A DNA stretch of 64,000 bases from Flavobacterium praedii. Its GTDB lineage: Bacteria > Bacteroidota > Bacteroidia > Flavobacteriales > Flavobacteriaceae. The notes under the pieces were generated by a model. That model searched no databases. It was not told the origin of the DNA and saw only the letters and a list, made by a program, of their open reading frames with translations. Below, one piece after another: positions 34,456 to 44,226 of this stretch. Every line of letters begins with the position of its first letter. The stretch's first letter is position 1. The position numbers were made by a program, and so were the translations under genes. Where the stretch lies: the NCBI RefSeq assembly GCF_026810365.1, contig NZ_CP113948.1, forward strand, positions 3,497,001-3,561,000, in the 5' to 3' direction.

Positions 34456-34629
34456 GGCGTGACCCTGTTGCGAAAAGGGGCTTAGATACAGCACCGCTCA
34501 TTCAGCCCCTTTGCACAACAGTGTCGGGCTATCACGAGCGCTTTGGCGCCTTGCTCTATCCCTCACGCAAACTGCAAAACAACAACTTCAGTTTGAACAA
34601 GAATAGTTCCTTAACCGTTTTTCGAAAAC

Positions 34630-34663
34630 AAAAAAAATCCCGACTTTAGATTAAGTCGGGATT
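34630..34663 (-). terminator. Terminator of the C1B peptidase gene
   Basis: An 11-bp stem (34636-34646 with 34653-34663), followed on the minus strand by eight T residues, 23 bp past the stop codon. Confidence 0.88.
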
Positions 34664-34685
34664 ATAACATTTAAAAAATAAAAAA

Positions 34686-35882
34686 CTAAGCTCCTATTTT
34701 CTTAGCAATATCTGTTGGAACTCCACCTTTATTTACCATCAATGAAGTAGTTTTGTATTTTACAAAATTCTTACTCACATACAAATAGCCTTTGTAGTCA
34801 TTTGTAGCTCCCCAAGAATTTTTTACAATATAATACTCTTTACCCATTTGGTCTTTGGCAATCCCAACAATGTGCATGGCGTGATCATCTGTTGTTTGAT
34901 AATTGTCAAAAGCTTTTTGACGGATTTCCTCAGTGATTTCCAATTCTTCTTTTGGACCATTAAACATGTTCTCTTTTTCAATAGCAGTCATGTCCTCATA
35001 TTTTTTGGTAGGAACAAAAGCCACACCATTTTTCCAACTGAAACTTTTCTCACTCACATCCGAAGCCCACGCAACAGTGTAACCGTTTTTCAAGGCATTG
35101 TCAATTATTGCCGTCATATCATTCATTTTGATATTATAAACCATATCAAAAGACCAGTTGTCTGGAACCATCATCATTGTTTTGGTATAATAAGGCACAT
35201 TGGCATAAGAGGCAAATTCTACATATTCATCAGCATTAATGCCTACAATTTCTTTTGCAAAAGATTGTGGAGTATAGCTTTTTCCTTTATACATAAAATT
35301 TTCAGGAACTTGACCTAAATAAGAATCAATAACTGCAGCATATGCTTTTTCCCAGTTTGGCGTTAATTCTCCATTTGGATTTTTTACCACTGCTGCTAAT
35401 AATGCTTCTGTCAAAGCACCCATTTCAGCAAATTTATTTTTAGAGGTTCCATAATTCAAACCAGTATACACTTCTTGAGGAACAGCTCCGTATTTTTTGT
35501 ACATATTAGTCACATCATGCAATTCGCCACCATCTCCCAATGTTACAGCACCATGCATGCGTACATAATTTTTCCCTTTTTCGATGTAAGCATTTCGAGC
35601 AGAGAAAACTTGTGATAATTCTACTGGCTGTTTACCCAATCGTATCATTTCAGATTCTAAAAATGAATTGGTAGAATAACTCCAACACGTTCCAGAAGAA
35701 CCTTGATTTTTTACAGTCGTATTGGCCAAATTAATTACATCAGTAAATTTGAAACTTTCTACACTTTTTTCACTAGCATTTGCCTTCAATGAATTGACTA
35801 ATCCATCTTGAGCCATTATGGTATTCATTCCAACAACCAAAGTTGTAGCAATAAATAATGATTTAATTGGTAATTTGAACAT
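34686..35882 (-). CDS. Aminopeptidase C/bleomycin-hydrolase-like C1B cysteine peptidase, exported
   Basis: The 398-residue protein starts with a signal peptide (SLFIATTLVVGMNTIMAQ). The papain-like catalytic set is visible: KNQGSSGTCWSYSTNSFLES with nucleophile Cys66, DDHAMHIVG with the histidine, and VKNSWG with the asparagine. The spacing and the late histidine (about residue 340) are those of the C1B (bleomycin hydrolase/PepC) family, but most of those are cytoplasmic while this one is exported. It is a single-gene unit. Confidence 0.88.
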   Translation of the reverse strand: MFKLPIKSLFIATTLVVGMNTIMAQDGLVNSLKANASEKSVESFKFTDVINLANTTVKNQGSSGTCWSYSTNSFLESEMIRLGKQPVELSQVFSARNAYIEKGKNYVRMHGAVTLGDGGELHDVTNMYKKYGAVPQEVYTGLNYGTSKNKFAEMGALTEALLAAVVKNPNGELTPNWEKAYAAVIDSYLGQVPENFMYKGKSYTPQSFAKEIVGINADEYVEFASYANVPYYTKTMMMVPDNWSFDMVYNIKMNDMTAIIDNALKNGYTVAWASDVSEKSFSWKNGVAFVPTKKYEDMTAIEKENMFNGPKEELEITEEIRQKAFDNYQTTDDHAMHIVGIAKDQMGKEYYIVKNSWGATNDYKGYLYVSKNFVKYKTTSLMVNKGGVPTDIAKKIGA

Positions 35883-35968
35883 TTTGAAAAATTTTATGGT
35901 TTAATAATTTGTAACAATACTACTTGTTTTGTTACATTTATTCGAGTTAGTTTTTTATTTTAAACGAA

Positions 35969-37870
35969 TTACAAGGTCTCTTTCAGCCATTTATAAAATT
36001 CTTTTTGCCAAATTTGAGCATTCTGGGGTTTTAAAACCCAGTGATTTTCTTCTGGAAAATAGAGAAATCTACTTTTAATACCACGAATTTGAGCCGCTTG
36101 AAAAGCTTCTTGCCCTTGCCCAATCGGCACTCTAAAATCATTACCGCCTTGAATAATTAAGATGGGAGTATTCCAATTTTGAACAAAATTAATTGGATTG
36201 AATTTTTCATACGTTTTTTGGGCGACTGCATTGTCTTTTTCCCAATACGGACCTCCAAAATCCCAATTATTAAAGAAAACTTCTTCGGTTGTTCCAAACA
36301 TACTTTGTAAGTTAAAAACACCATCATGAGCAATAAATGTTTTAAATCTATTGTTGTGAATTCCCGCCAAATAAAACACAGAATAACCGCCATAGCTTGC
36401 ACCTACACAACCCAAACGGGCTTTGTCAACATAACTTTCTTTAGCGACATCATCTATTGCCGAAAGATAGTCTTCCATTACTTGACCACCCCAATCTTTG
36501 CTAATTTGCTCGTTCCATTCTACTCCATGTCCTTGCATTCCGCGACGGTTTGGTGCTACAACAATATAACCATTAGCAGCCATCAATGAAAAATTCCAAC
36601 GGAAAGAATAGGATTGAGTCAATGGAGATTGTGGTCCACCTTGACAAAATAATAATGTTGGGTATTTTTTGGAAGCATCAAAATTAGGTGGTAAAGCTAC
36701 CCAAACTAACATTTTCTTTCCATCGGTAGTGGTCACGTAACGTCTTTCTATTTTACCCAACTGTAAGGAAGCGTAAGTTGCTGTATTTACATTTGTTAAT
36801 TGTTTCCAAGTATTTTTCTTTAAGTTGAAAGAAAAAATTTCAGCAGCATGATTCATATCGGTTTTGGTCACAATAATATCCTCTCCTGAAAAGCCTACTA
36901 AATCATGTACATCAAAATCTCCACTTGTAATTTGTTTTACTGTAATTGCAATTTTTGTCATTCCAGGGAAGTTAACCTCAAAAAGTTGTACTGTTCCATC
37001 AATTGGAGCTAAAAAATAAATCTTTTTTCCGTCTTTACTCCACAGGAAACTATTTACAGTTCCATCCCAATGTGCAGTAAGATTCATATTTATCCCTTTA
37101 AAACTAACGATTAAGTCATTTTTGTCAGCTTCATAACCATCACGCTTCATTTGTAACCATGTCAAATCTCCAGAAGGTGAGAATTGTGGAGCCATATCAT
37201 ACCCTAAATTCCCTTCGGTTCTATTGATGGTTTTCCCTGTTTCAAGATTGTATTCATAAATATTGGTGTCTGTAGAAAGAGCATATTGAGTTCCTGCTTT
37301 TTTCTTGCATACATAAACTATACTTTTTCCGTCTGGAGACCAATTGTAATCTTCATCATCTCCAAAAGGTTTTTGCGGACTATCGAAATTTTCTCCTTTT
37401 AAAATATCAATTCCTTCAGATCCTTCTTTGTTTTCTCTGTAAAATACATGGTTAAATTTACCTTCGTTCCAAGTATCCCAATGGCGATAATCGAGACCAT
37501 TATATATTTGAACATTGGATTTATCTAAATTAGGGTAGAAATCTTTCCCCAAAATATTATCAATTTTAACTTCTTGGTTGTAAACTATGTATTTCCCGTC
37601 TGGAGAAACGTTTTTATCTGCCAAAATTTCTTTGGTATCCTTAATTTCCAATACGTTTCCTGTGCTAATTGCAACAGTATATAATTTTGAATTGGATTTG
37701 TTTTCTTCGACAGAAGGTGTCGATACTTTATAAACAACATTTTTGCCATCTTTTGAAATTCCTAAAGGTGTAATTCGTCCTAACTTCCAAAGTAATTCCG
37801 GAGTCATAACATTTTGAGCGATTGCATTTAAACTCATCATTGTTAGCATTAAAAAGAGTAATTTTTTCAT
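35969..37870 (-). CDS. S9-family serine peptidase (dipeptidyl/acylaminoacyl peptidase type), exported
   Basis: About 633 residues from the ATG at 37868-37870 (MKKLLFLMLTMMSLNAIAQ, a signal peptide). A WD40-like beta-propeller (DGKYIVYNQEV, SPDGKSIVYVCKKKAGTQ, SPSGDLTWLQMKRDG) is followed by an alpha/beta-hydrolase domain. The latter has GASYGGYS (nucleophile), QGGNDFRVP (Asp) and EENHWV (His). The family releases dipeptides or acyl-amino acids in the periplasm. A TATATTTG promoter element lies at 37898-37905 on the minus strand. Confidence 0.9.
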   Translation of the reverse strand: MKKLLFLMLTMMSLNAIAQNVMTPELLWKLGRITPLGISKDGKNVVYKVSTPSVEENKSNSKLYTVAISTGNVLEIKDTKEILADKNVSPDGKYIVYNQEVKIDNILGKDFYPNLDKSNVQIYNGLDYRHWDTWNEGKFNHVFYRENKEGSEGIDILKGENFDSPQKPFGDDEDYNWSPDGKSIVYVCKKKAGTQYALSTDTNIYEYNLETGKTINRTEGNLGYDMAPQFSPSGDLTWLQMKRDGYEADKNDLIVSFKGINMNLTAHWDGTVNSFLWSKDGKKIYFLAPIDGTVQLFEVNFPGMTKIAITVKQITSGDFDVHDLVGFSGEDIIVTKTDMNHAAEIFSFNLKKNTWKQLTNVNTATYASLQLGKIERRYVTTTDGKKMLVWVALPPNFDASKKYPTLLFCQGGPQSPLTQSYSFRWNFSLMAANGYIVVAPNRRGMQGHGVEWNEQISKDWGGQVMEDYLSAIDDVAKESYVDKARLGCVGASYGGYSVFYLAGIHNNRFKTFIAHDGVFNLQSMFGTTEEVFFNNWDFGGPYWEKDNAVAQKTYEKFNPINFVQNWNTPILIIQGGNDFRVPIGQGQEAFQAAQIRGIKSRFLYFPEENHWVLKPQNAQIWQKEFYKWLKETL

Positions 37871-37994
37871 TATTATTGAAAATTTATGTTCAGATTTCAA
37901 ATATAGCACTATAATTCTCAATTAGAATAGATAGTCTAACATAAAAAAACCTTAATTTTTCAATACACTCAAGTGCTAACAAAACTGTAGAAAA

Positions 37995-38408
37995 TTAAGA
38001 AACTTTAAAAAATTGAATAGTCAAGAATGTGATTACAAAACACAAAACCAAAACAGCAACACCAACGATAATGGCTCTTTTCAAGAAAGATTTCTTTATT
38101 TTTATAACTTCGGAATCTATATTCACAATGGTTTTGAATTTATCAAAGGATTCAATAGTTTCCAAATATTTTATCCAACCACCACTCTCATATATTTGCT
38201 TGCCAAATTCAGTTAAATCACACCGAAACTCTTGCTCTTTTTCTAAAACAACAAGGCCTTTCTTGTCAAGAATTTCTGCAAATACTTTAGAATTTTTTAA
38301 ATTAAAACCACATTCATCTTTAAAATTGATTCGCATCATAAATTGAGATTTCGATAAATAAAGTAATTTTAAATTTACCTCAATAATTTCATCGATATTT
38401 TCCAACAT
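37995..38408 (-). CDS. Hypothetical protein with C-terminal membrane anchor
   Basis: About 137 residues from the ATG at 38406-38408 (MLENIDEIIEVNLKLLYLSK); a start 33 bp upstream is possible. The soluble part has a pattern of helices and short strands (KGLVVLEKEQEFRCDLTEFG and KQIYESGGWIKYLE) resembling a winged helix. A single hydrophobic helix (AIIVGVAVLVLCFVITFLTI) ends the protein. I do not recognise a family; a tail-anchored regulator is one possibility. Confidence 0.6.
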   Translation of the reverse strand: MLENIDEIIEVNLKLLYLSKSQFMMRINFKDECGFNLKNSKVFAEILDKKGLVVLEKEQEFRCDLTEFGKQIYESGGWIKYLETIESFDKFKTIVNIDSEVIKIKKSFLKRAIIVGVAVLVLCFVITFLTIQFFKVS

Positions 38409-38645
38409 AACAAATATTTTATATTTACATTCATGCCCCATTTATACTTTTACAAATTATAAAAGCGCTTTTTTCAGGGTCTTTTTTCATTAATCAATTA
38501 TAATGCCAAAGACTTCATTTTCATAAATTTAACACATTTCTATTTCAAAACTGAAGTATTCTAAAAAACAATACTATTCAATACATATTCATATAGGAAG
38601 TTTATATAACTAGAAAAATTATTTAATTTTATAAAAAAAAATAAG

Positions 38646-39758
38646 ATGGAACTAAGCTATTGGGAATTGAAAAATTGGTTTAGCCAAGTTGATTATACTA
38701 TTGTTGGTAGCGGTATAGTAGGATTGCATGCTGGATTGCGCTTGCGTGAAAAATACCCCAACAGTAAAATATTGATCCTCGAGAAAGGAATGTTACCACA
38801 GGGAGCCAGTACCAAAAATGCTGGATTTGCTTGTTTTGGAAGTATTTCTGAAATCATCGACGACCTAAAAACACATACTGAAGAGGACGTAATTCAGTTG
38901 GTACAAAAAAGATGGAGTGGTTTGCAATTACTCAGAAAAAGACTTAATGATACTACAATAGATTTCAAACCTTATGGAGGATATGAGTTGTTTTTAAAAA
39001 ATGATGATAATAGTTTTAGTGAATGTTTCAATAAGTTACCGTTTATAAATGATATTCTAAAACCACTATTTAAAGCCGATGTATTTGCCAAAGAAATAGA
39101 CCGATTTGGTTTTGGAGGCATTCAGGAATATTTAATTTTTAATCCTTTTGAAGCTCAAATTGATACCGGAAATATGATGCAAGCCTTATTAAAACAAGCC
39201 ATTGCTCAAGACATATTAATACTGAACCAACAAACCGTTACTTCTTTTTTGGATAACGAAAAAAATGTTGAGGTAGCACTAGGCGATTTTAGTTTTACAA
39301 CAAAAAAATTATTGTTTGCCACCAATGGTTTTGCCAATACGCTAACAAAAGGGGAAGTAAAACCAGCGAGAGCACAAGTTTTAATCACCAAACCAATTCC
39401 TAATCTGGATATAAAAGGTACATTTCATTTGGATAAAGGATACTATTATTTTAGAAACATCGGTGATCGTATTTTACTGGGAGGCGGAAGGAATCTCGAT
39501 TTTGAAACGGAAACCACAACCGAGTTTGGTCAAACAGAAATTGTGCAAAAAAAATTGGAAGACGTATTAAAAAAAGTAATTTTGCCCAACCAAGATGTCC
39601 AGATAGAACACCGTTGGAGTGGCATTATGGGAATTGGCAATAGCAAAAAACCAATTATCACTCAATTGTCTGAAAACGTGTATTGTGGTGTACGACTTGG
39701 TGGTATGGGAGTAGCAATAGGCAGTTTAATAGGAACCGAATTAGCAGATTTAATATAA
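38646..39758 (+). CDS. FAD-dependent oxidoreductase (DAO family)
   Basis: The 370-residue enzyme has the Rossmann dinucleotide motif [17 protein letters not shown] (G21, G23, G26), the acidic end of strand 2 (ILILEKG) and a C-terminal FAD contact [12 protein letters not shown]. The DAO family includes glycine and amino-acid oxidases; the substrate here is not clear. It is followed after 1 bp by mtgA, so both are likely translated from one message. Confidence 0.85.
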   Translation: MELSYWELKNWFSQVDYTIVGSGIVGLHAGLRLREKYPNSKILILEKGMLPQGASTKNAGFACFGSISEIIDDLKTHTEEDVIQLVQKRWSGLQLLRKRLNDTTIDFKPYGGYELFLKNDDNSFSECFNKLPFINDILKPLFKADVFAKEIDRFGFGGIQEYLIFNPFEAQIDTGNMMQALLKQAIAQDILILNQQTVTSFLDNEKNVEVALGDFSFTTKKLLFATNGFANTLTKGEVKPARAQVLITKPIPNLDIKGTFHLDKGYYYFRNIGDRILLGGGRNLDFETETTTEFGQTEIVQKKLEDVLKKVILPNQDVQIEHRWSGIMGIGNSKKPIITQLSENVYCGVRLGGMGVAIGSLIGTELADLI

Positions 39759-39759
39759 A

Positions 39760-40503
39760 ATGGCGACCAAAATAACACCAAAAAAAACGACAAAGAAACC
39801 CGTTAAAAAAAACTCAGGGAGCATTATGACCAAAGTGAAATGGTTTTTGCTGAAAGCTTTGCTATGGTTTTTTGGGATTTCAATTGCTTTTGTAGTGCTT
39901 TTTAAATTTGTGCCAGTTCCTTTCACACCCCTGATGGTAATTCGTTATTTTGAAAATAAAGCTGCTGGAAAAGAAATTTACTTTAGCCATAATTGGGAAC
40001 CGCTTGATAAAATCTCGATGAATTTACAAAAAGCCGTTATTGCCAGCGAAGATGGGACTTTCTTAACCCATAATGGTTTTGATTTTATCGCAATGCAAAA
40101 AGCTTATAAAAGTAACGAAAGAGGTCGAAAAATAAAAGGAGGAAGTACCATATCACAGCAAACTGCCAAAAATGTTTTTCTTTGGCAAGGACGCAGCTAC
40201 CTTCGAAAAGGGCTAGAAGCCTATTTTACGGTTTTGATTGAACTTATTTGGGGCAAAGAACGTATTATGGAAGTCTATCTCAATAGCATCGAAATGGGTG
40301 ATGGTGTTTATGGCGCCTATGCCGCGACAGAACATTGGTACAGGAAAGATGCGTCGAGTCTAACAATGACTCAAGCCGCAGGAATTGCAGCCATTTTACC
40401 CAATCCGCGAAAATACAAAGCCACCAGTTCTTCTTCATACATCAACAACAGAAAAACAAAAATTGTTCGAATTATGAGGCATATTGGCAAAATTGAATAT
40501 TAA
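39760..40503 (+). CDS. mtgA: Monofunctional biosynthetic peptidoglycan transglycosylase
   Basis: The 247-residue protein has a lysine-rich cytoplasmic N-terminus, one membrane helix (about 28-50), then a GT51 domain. [18 protein letters not shown] includes the catalytic Glu97; [20 protein letters not shown] and [20 protein letters not shown] follow. It polymerises lipid II into glycan strands on the outer face of the inner membrane. No transpeptidase domain. Confidence 0.94.
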   Translation: MATKITPKKTTKKPVKKNSGSIMTKVKWFLLKALLWFFGISIAFVVLFKFVPVPFTPLMVIRYFENKAAGKEIYFSHNWEPLDKISMNLQKAVIASEDGTFLTHNGFDFIAMQKAYKSNERGRKIKGGSTISQQTAKNVFLWQGRSYLRKGLEAYFTVLIELIWGKERIMEVYLNSIEMGDGVYGAYAATEHWYRKDASSLTMTQAAGIAAILPNPRKYKATSSSSYINNRKTKIVRIMRHIGKIEY

Positions 40504-40525
40504 AAACAAACCTCAATGATAAGAC

Positions 40526-40566
40526 TACCCCCAAAAAAGTTAAACACTATTTGGGGGTATTTTTAT
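40526..40566 (+). terminator. Terminator of the oxidoreductase-mtgA unit
   Basis: Stem TACCCCCAAA (40526-40535) with TTTGGGGGTA (40550-40559) followed by T residues. Confidence 0.85.
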
Positions 40567-40694
40567 AAATTCCCACTTAAAAAATCATATACAAGTAAAA
40601 GAATAACATTGCAAAAGGATTCATTTTAGACATCCAGCAAAAATTGTTTTTTTTAAATGTAATTTTTTTTTTGGCATCCTCTAATGGTTGTGCT

Positions 40695-40836
40695 CAATAT
40701 CGTTACGTTAATGATTTCTCACTACATTTTTTCAAAATATAGCTCTAGCAAAGATGCGAAGGCACAAAGAAATTGTCTCTAAACTTTGCGCCTTTGCATC
40801 TTGGCAAGAAAGACAAAGCTTAACTTAATGATATTG
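40695..40836 (+). mobile_element. MITE-like element, family 1, copy C
   Basis: About 142 bp from CAATATCGTTACGTTAATG to CTTAACTTAATGATATTG. The interior TTTCTCACTACATTTTTTCA and the CGAAGGCACAAAG/CTTTGCGCCTTTG hairpin align with the other two copies. The inverted ends are imperfect and I see no flanking duplication, so this is probably an older, decayed insertion. Confidence 0.8.
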
Positions 40837-41283
40837 ACATCAAGCTGTACGTACTCGCTTTTTTTTGTGAGCCTAAAAAGGCTTACAAAAAAAGAGTTCC
40901 ACTGCCATAACTTACGAGACATCAAGACATAGTATCGTATTTGTATAAATAATTACCTTCATAAATGGAGTTAAAACAAAATATTTTTAAAAAAAAACAT
41001 GATTTTATTAAAAAATACTAAAACTGGCATTGTTATTGTTTTGATTATAACCCCGATTCAATATTAGATTTCGCTATGATTCTGGATTATTCAATAAAAA
41101 CAAGTGCCCAAGAACTATTTTAGAAATAGAAGATTTATTTCTTTCAATTTTAAAAATAGAAGAAAGTGCTTGGCTTTGAAGAAAAGAATCCAAACAAAGT
41201 AGATTTCTAATATAGCTGGGTTTATTATATTATGTACAAACCCCAATTTATTCGGATTTCAAATAAGTTACAAATGAGAAACT
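40837..41283. other. Non-coding spacer, possible decayed element at 41051-41217
   Basis: No gene seen. AGCCTAAAAAGGCTT is a small hairpin at 40873-40887. At the far ends of 41051-41217, ACCCCGATTCAATATTAGAT and the complement of ATCTAATATAGCTGGGT-like sequence are weakly inverted and resemble the ends of family-3 elements. I treat this as a possible remnant only. Confidence 0.4.
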
Positions 41284-42486
41284 ATGATATCACCTACAAT
41301 TCCTGACAATGAAAAAATACGTATAAAAGCTTTAAAGTCTTTCTCTATTTTGGACACTTTTTCCGAAAAAGAATATGACGAAATAACCCTTTTAGCTTCA
41401 GTCATTTGTGATACCCCAATATCTTTAATTTCTCTTATTGATGAAGACAGACAGTGGTTTAAATCAAAAACGGGAATCGATATAGAAGAAACACCACGTG
41501 AGTTTTCTTTTTGCGGACACGCAATTTTGGATAACAGTCAACTGTTTACAATTGAAGATTCTCGGCTTGATGAAAGATTTCATGACAATCCATTAGTAAC
41601 AGGTTATCCAAATGTGGTTTTTTATGCTGGAGCCCCATTGATTACATCCGATGGATTGGCTTTGGGGACTTTATGTGTTTTGGATAATAAGCCAAAAACA
41701 CTAACGCCCATGCAGCAACAAGCAATGAAAGTACTTTCTAATAAGGTAATAAGCCTTTTTGAACTCAAAAAAGCGAATTTACTTTTAAAACAAAAAAATA
41801 AAGAGTTGGAATCACAGCGAACCGAATTGGAAATGTTTGCAAATGTGGCGGCCCATGACATTAAATCTCCTTTAAAAAATATAGGTAGTTTAACCCAACT
41901 TTTGCTTGAAGAATATGGACCCAAATTAGATGAAGGAGCGAATGAAATGTTGAATATGTTGCACACATCTTCCCTTATTTTGAATAGTTTAGTCGATGGA
42001 ATTTTAAATCACAGTAAAGCAGGATCAATTTTAGAAATTAATAGAGATGAGTTTGATTTAAAATACTTTATAGACAATACAATACAACTTATGAATAGTC
42101 GAGGGCAATATGAATTCATAACCTTATTTGAAAATCAGTCCATAGTCGTTAATAGAGTTGCTTTGCAGCAAATTTTTATTAATTTAATCGGTAACGCAAT
42201 TAAGTATAATAATAAGGAACAAATTGAAATTACAATCGGTTTTTCAGAAACCAAAAGTCATTATCATTTCTATATATCGGATAATGGAATGGGAATGGTT
42301 AAAGAACATCAATCAAAAATATTTAAAATTTTCGAGATTTTAGGGGTTGAAGATCGATTTGGCAATAAAGGAAATGGAATTGGACTTTCTACTGTAAAAA
42401 AATTAATTGAAGGTCTTGGCGGTAGTGTTTCAGTTGATTCTGAAATTGATAAAGGAACAAAAGTTAGTTTTTCAGTGTTGAAATAA
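41284..42486 (+). CDS. GAF-domain sensor histidine kinase
   Basis: The 400-residue cytoplasmic kinase has an N-terminal GAF domain (about 25-160; ISLISLIDEDRQWFKSKTGI, FCGHAILD, GAPLITSDGLALGTLCVLD), a coiled coil (about 160-183) and a kinase core. The H-box is FANVAAHDIKSPLKN with His191; NLIGNAIKYNN is the N-box, DNGMGMV the G1 box and GNGIGLSTVKKLIEGLGG the G2 box. No receiver domain and no response regulator gene is adjacent, so it is an orphan kinase. The GAF subtype is that of kinases such as those responding to redox or light, but no ligand residues can be named. Confidence 0.9.
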   Translation: MISPTIPDNEKIRIKALKSFSILDTFSEKEYDEITLLASVICDTPISLISLIDEDRQWFKSKTGIDIEETPREFSFCGHAILDNSQLFTIEDSRLDERFHDNPLVTGYPNVVFYAGAPLITSDGLALGTLCVLDNKPKTLTPMQQQAMKVLSNKVISLFELKKANLLLKQKNKELESQRTELEMFANVAAHDIKSPLKNIGSLTQLLLEEYGPKLDEGANEMLNMLHTSSLILNSLVDGILNHSKAGSILEINRDEFDLKYFIDNTIQLMNSRGQYEFITLFENQSIVVNRVALQQIFINLIGNAIKYNNKEQIEITIGFSETKSHYHFYISDNGMGMVKEHQSKIFKIFEILGVEDRFGNKGNGIGLSTVKKLIEGLGGSVSVDSEIDKGTKVSFSVLK

Positions 42487-42550
42487 TGATTTGTTAAAAA
42501 GTTAAATAGCTCTAAATCATAAAAGATTTCACAAATATGCTAATTTATAG

Positions 42551-42579
42551 TTGATTAGAATAAAAATAGAGTACATTTG
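42551..42579 (+). promoter_or_regulatory. Promoter of the RRM protein gene
   Basis: TTG at 42551-42553, an 18-nt spacer and TACATTTG at 42572-42579 fit the Bacteroidota consensus. The leader would be about 20 nt. Confidence 0.8.
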
Positions 42580-42604
42580 CTTCAATTATTATAAATAAGT
42601 ACTT

Positions 42605-42970
42605 ATGAATATTTTTGTTGGAAGCCTTCCATTCAGTATTGAGGAAGCAGATTTAAGAGAGTCTTTCGAGGCTTACGGAGCAGTTGATTCAGTTAAAATT
42701 ATCACAGATAAATTTACAGGAAGAAGTAAAGGATTCGGATTTGTTGAAATGACAAATGATGATGAAGCTCAAAAAGCAATTGACGAATTGAACGGAGCTA
42801 CTGTTCAAGGACGTGCAATCGTAGTAAACAAATCTGAACCAAAACCAGAAGGTGAAAGAAGAAGTTTTAACAATAACAGTCGTGGTGGAGATTCACGCGG
42901 TGGTTATGGTGGTGGAAACAGCCGTGGTGGAGACAACCGTGGAGGTGGAGACAGAGGAGGAAGATATTAA
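42605..42970 (+). CDS. RNA-binding protein with one RRM and glycine-rich tail
   Basis: The 121-residue protein has an RRM with RNP2 IFVGSLPF (3-10) and RNP1 KGFGFVEM (42-49), then a tail of about 30 residues made of RGG-like repeats (SRGGDSRGGYGGGNSRGGD). Bacterial RRM proteins of this type are often cold-induced and bind mRNA; the role here is inferred. It has its own promoter and terminator, and stands alone. Confidence 0.93.
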   Translation: MNIFVGSLPFSIEEADLRESFEAYGAVDSVKIITDKFTGRSKGFGFVEMTNDDEAQKAIDELNGATVQGRAIVVNKSEPKPEGERRSFNNNSRGGDSRGGYGGGNSRGGDNRGGGDRGGRY

Positions 42971-42992
42971 TATTCTTTTCAATCATATAAAA

Positions 42993-43026
42993 AAAGGTGT
43001 CAATGTAAATTGACACCTTTTTTGTT
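42993..43026 (+). terminator. Terminator of the RRM gene
   Basis: A 10-bp stem AAAGGTGTCA (42993-43002) with TGACACCTTT (43011-43020) and T residues. Confidence 0.9.
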
Positions 43027-43077
43027 TATTCTATTTTTAGGGTAGAGGCGTATTGAAATACACCTCTACTTATATAG

Positions 43078-44139
43078 TTACAAATTAGCAACCAACCAGT
43101 CACCAACTTCACTAGTTTTATATGCTTTTGTACCTTTGGCCACTAAATCTTCGGTTACAATTCCTTGTTCCAATGATTTGTTCACGACAGCTCTGATTGC
43201 TTCGGCTTCTTCTTTTAATCCAAAAGCATCTTCAAACATCATGGCTGCTGATAAAACAGTTGCTAATGGATTGGCAATATTCAAACCAGTTGCTTGTGGA
43301 TAAGAACCGTGAATTGGTTCGTATAATGAAGTGTGTTCCCCAACAGAAGCTGATGGCATTAATCCCATTGATCCTGAAATAACAGAAGCCTCATCAGTCA
43401 AAATATCTCCAAATAAATTTTCTGTAATCAATACATCATAAGAGTTTGGCCATTGTACCAAACGCATGGCTACAGCATCCACAAATTCGTAAGACACTTC
43501 TACCTCTGGATAATCTTTTTCCATTGCCTGAACAGTTTCTCTCCACAAACGAGATGTCTCTAATACATTGGCTTTATCCACGCAACATAATTTTTTGGAG
43601 CGCGTCATAGCCAATTCAAATCCTTTTTTGGCCAAACGTTGTACTTCAACTCTAGTATACACACAGTTGTCAAAAGCAGTTTCTCCGTTGTCTCTTCTTC
43701 CTTTTTCTCCAAAATAAATTCCTCCAGTCAATTCTCTAAGGAAAACCAAATCAGTTCCTTCGATACGCTCTCTTTTTAAAGGAGAATTGTCAATTAATGA
43801 TGGGAAAGTAAAGGTTGGACGTACATTGGCAAACAAGCCTAATTTTTTACGCATCAATAATAATCCTTGCTCTGGACGAACAGGAGCGCTTGGGTTGTTA
43901 TCGTATTTTGGGTGACCGATAGCTCCAAAAAGAACCGCATCGGCAGCCATGCAAATTTCATGCGTTTCGTCAGGGTAAGGAACACCAACGGCATCAATGG
44001 CACAGGCTCCTGTCAATGCAGGCGTCCATGTGATTTCGTGGTTGAATTTTTTTGCAATGGCATCCGAAACTTTAACGGCTTCGTTAATTACTTCTGGTCC
44101 GATTCCGTCTCCGGCTAAAAGGGCGATATTTAATTTCAT
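43078..44139 (-). CDS. leuB: 3-isopropylmalate dehydrogenase
   Basis: The 353-residue enzyme has LLAGDGIGPEVINEAVKV at the N-terminus, LLMRKKLGLFANVRPTFTFP with the substrate arginines, FLRELTGGIYFG, and the metal/NAD region TENLFGDILTDEASVISGSM. EPIHGSYPQATGLNIANPLA completes the NAD site. It oxidises and decarboxylates 3-isopropylmalate in leucine synthesis. It is the last gene of the minus-strand leu locus, 87 bp after the leuA-like gene. Confidence 0.96.
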   Translation of the reverse strand: MKLNIALLAGDGIGPEVINEAVKVSDAIAKKFNHEITWTPALTGACAIDAVGVPYPDETHEICMAADAVLFGAIGHPKYDNNPSAPVRPEQGLLLMRKKLGLFANVRPTFTFPSLIDNSPLKRERIEGTDLVFLRELTGGIYFGEKGRRDNGETAFDNCVYTRVEVQRLAKKGFELAMTRSKKLCCVDKANVLETSRLWRETVQAMEKDYPEVEVSYEFVDAVAMRLVQWPNSYDVLITENLFGDILTDEASVISGSMGLMPSASVGEHTSLYEPIHGSYPQATGLNIANPLATVLSAAMMFEDAFGLKEEAEAIRAVVNKSLEQGIVTEDLVAKGTKAYKTSEVGDWLVANL

Positions 44140-44226
44140 TATAAAATATTTTATTTAAAGATTGAATTATTTAAAGATTTAAAGATTGAAGTTTTAATTT
44201 TTCAATCTTTAAATCATTTCATTTTT

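Larger units (their letters stand above)
34144..34568 (+). repeat. Foldable GGGCGTGA/TCACGC element, copy B, interrupted by two nested insertions
   Basis: The outer element starts GGGCGTGACCC at 34144 and resumes at 34456 (GGCGTGACCCTG), ending CCCTCACGC at 34568. Without the insert it is about 114 bp and has the family plan: terminal GCGTGA/TCACGC, a long hairpin (CTGTTG and GGGGCT arms with AGCCCC and CAACAG), then GTCGGGCT and a second hairpin. The 10-bp GGCGTGACCC at 34145-34154 and 34456-34465 is the target duplication of the inserted family-1 MITE. Confidence 0.8.

Noticed and set aside
34848..35318. 156-codon antisense frame inside the C1B peptidase gene
   Set aside because: Composition is that of an antisense shadow and the peptidase on the other strand is complete.
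41051..41217. A fourth MITE copy with ACCC...GGGT ends
   Set aside because: The inverted ends match only in short blocks and there is no target duplication, so it is recorded only as a possible remnant.
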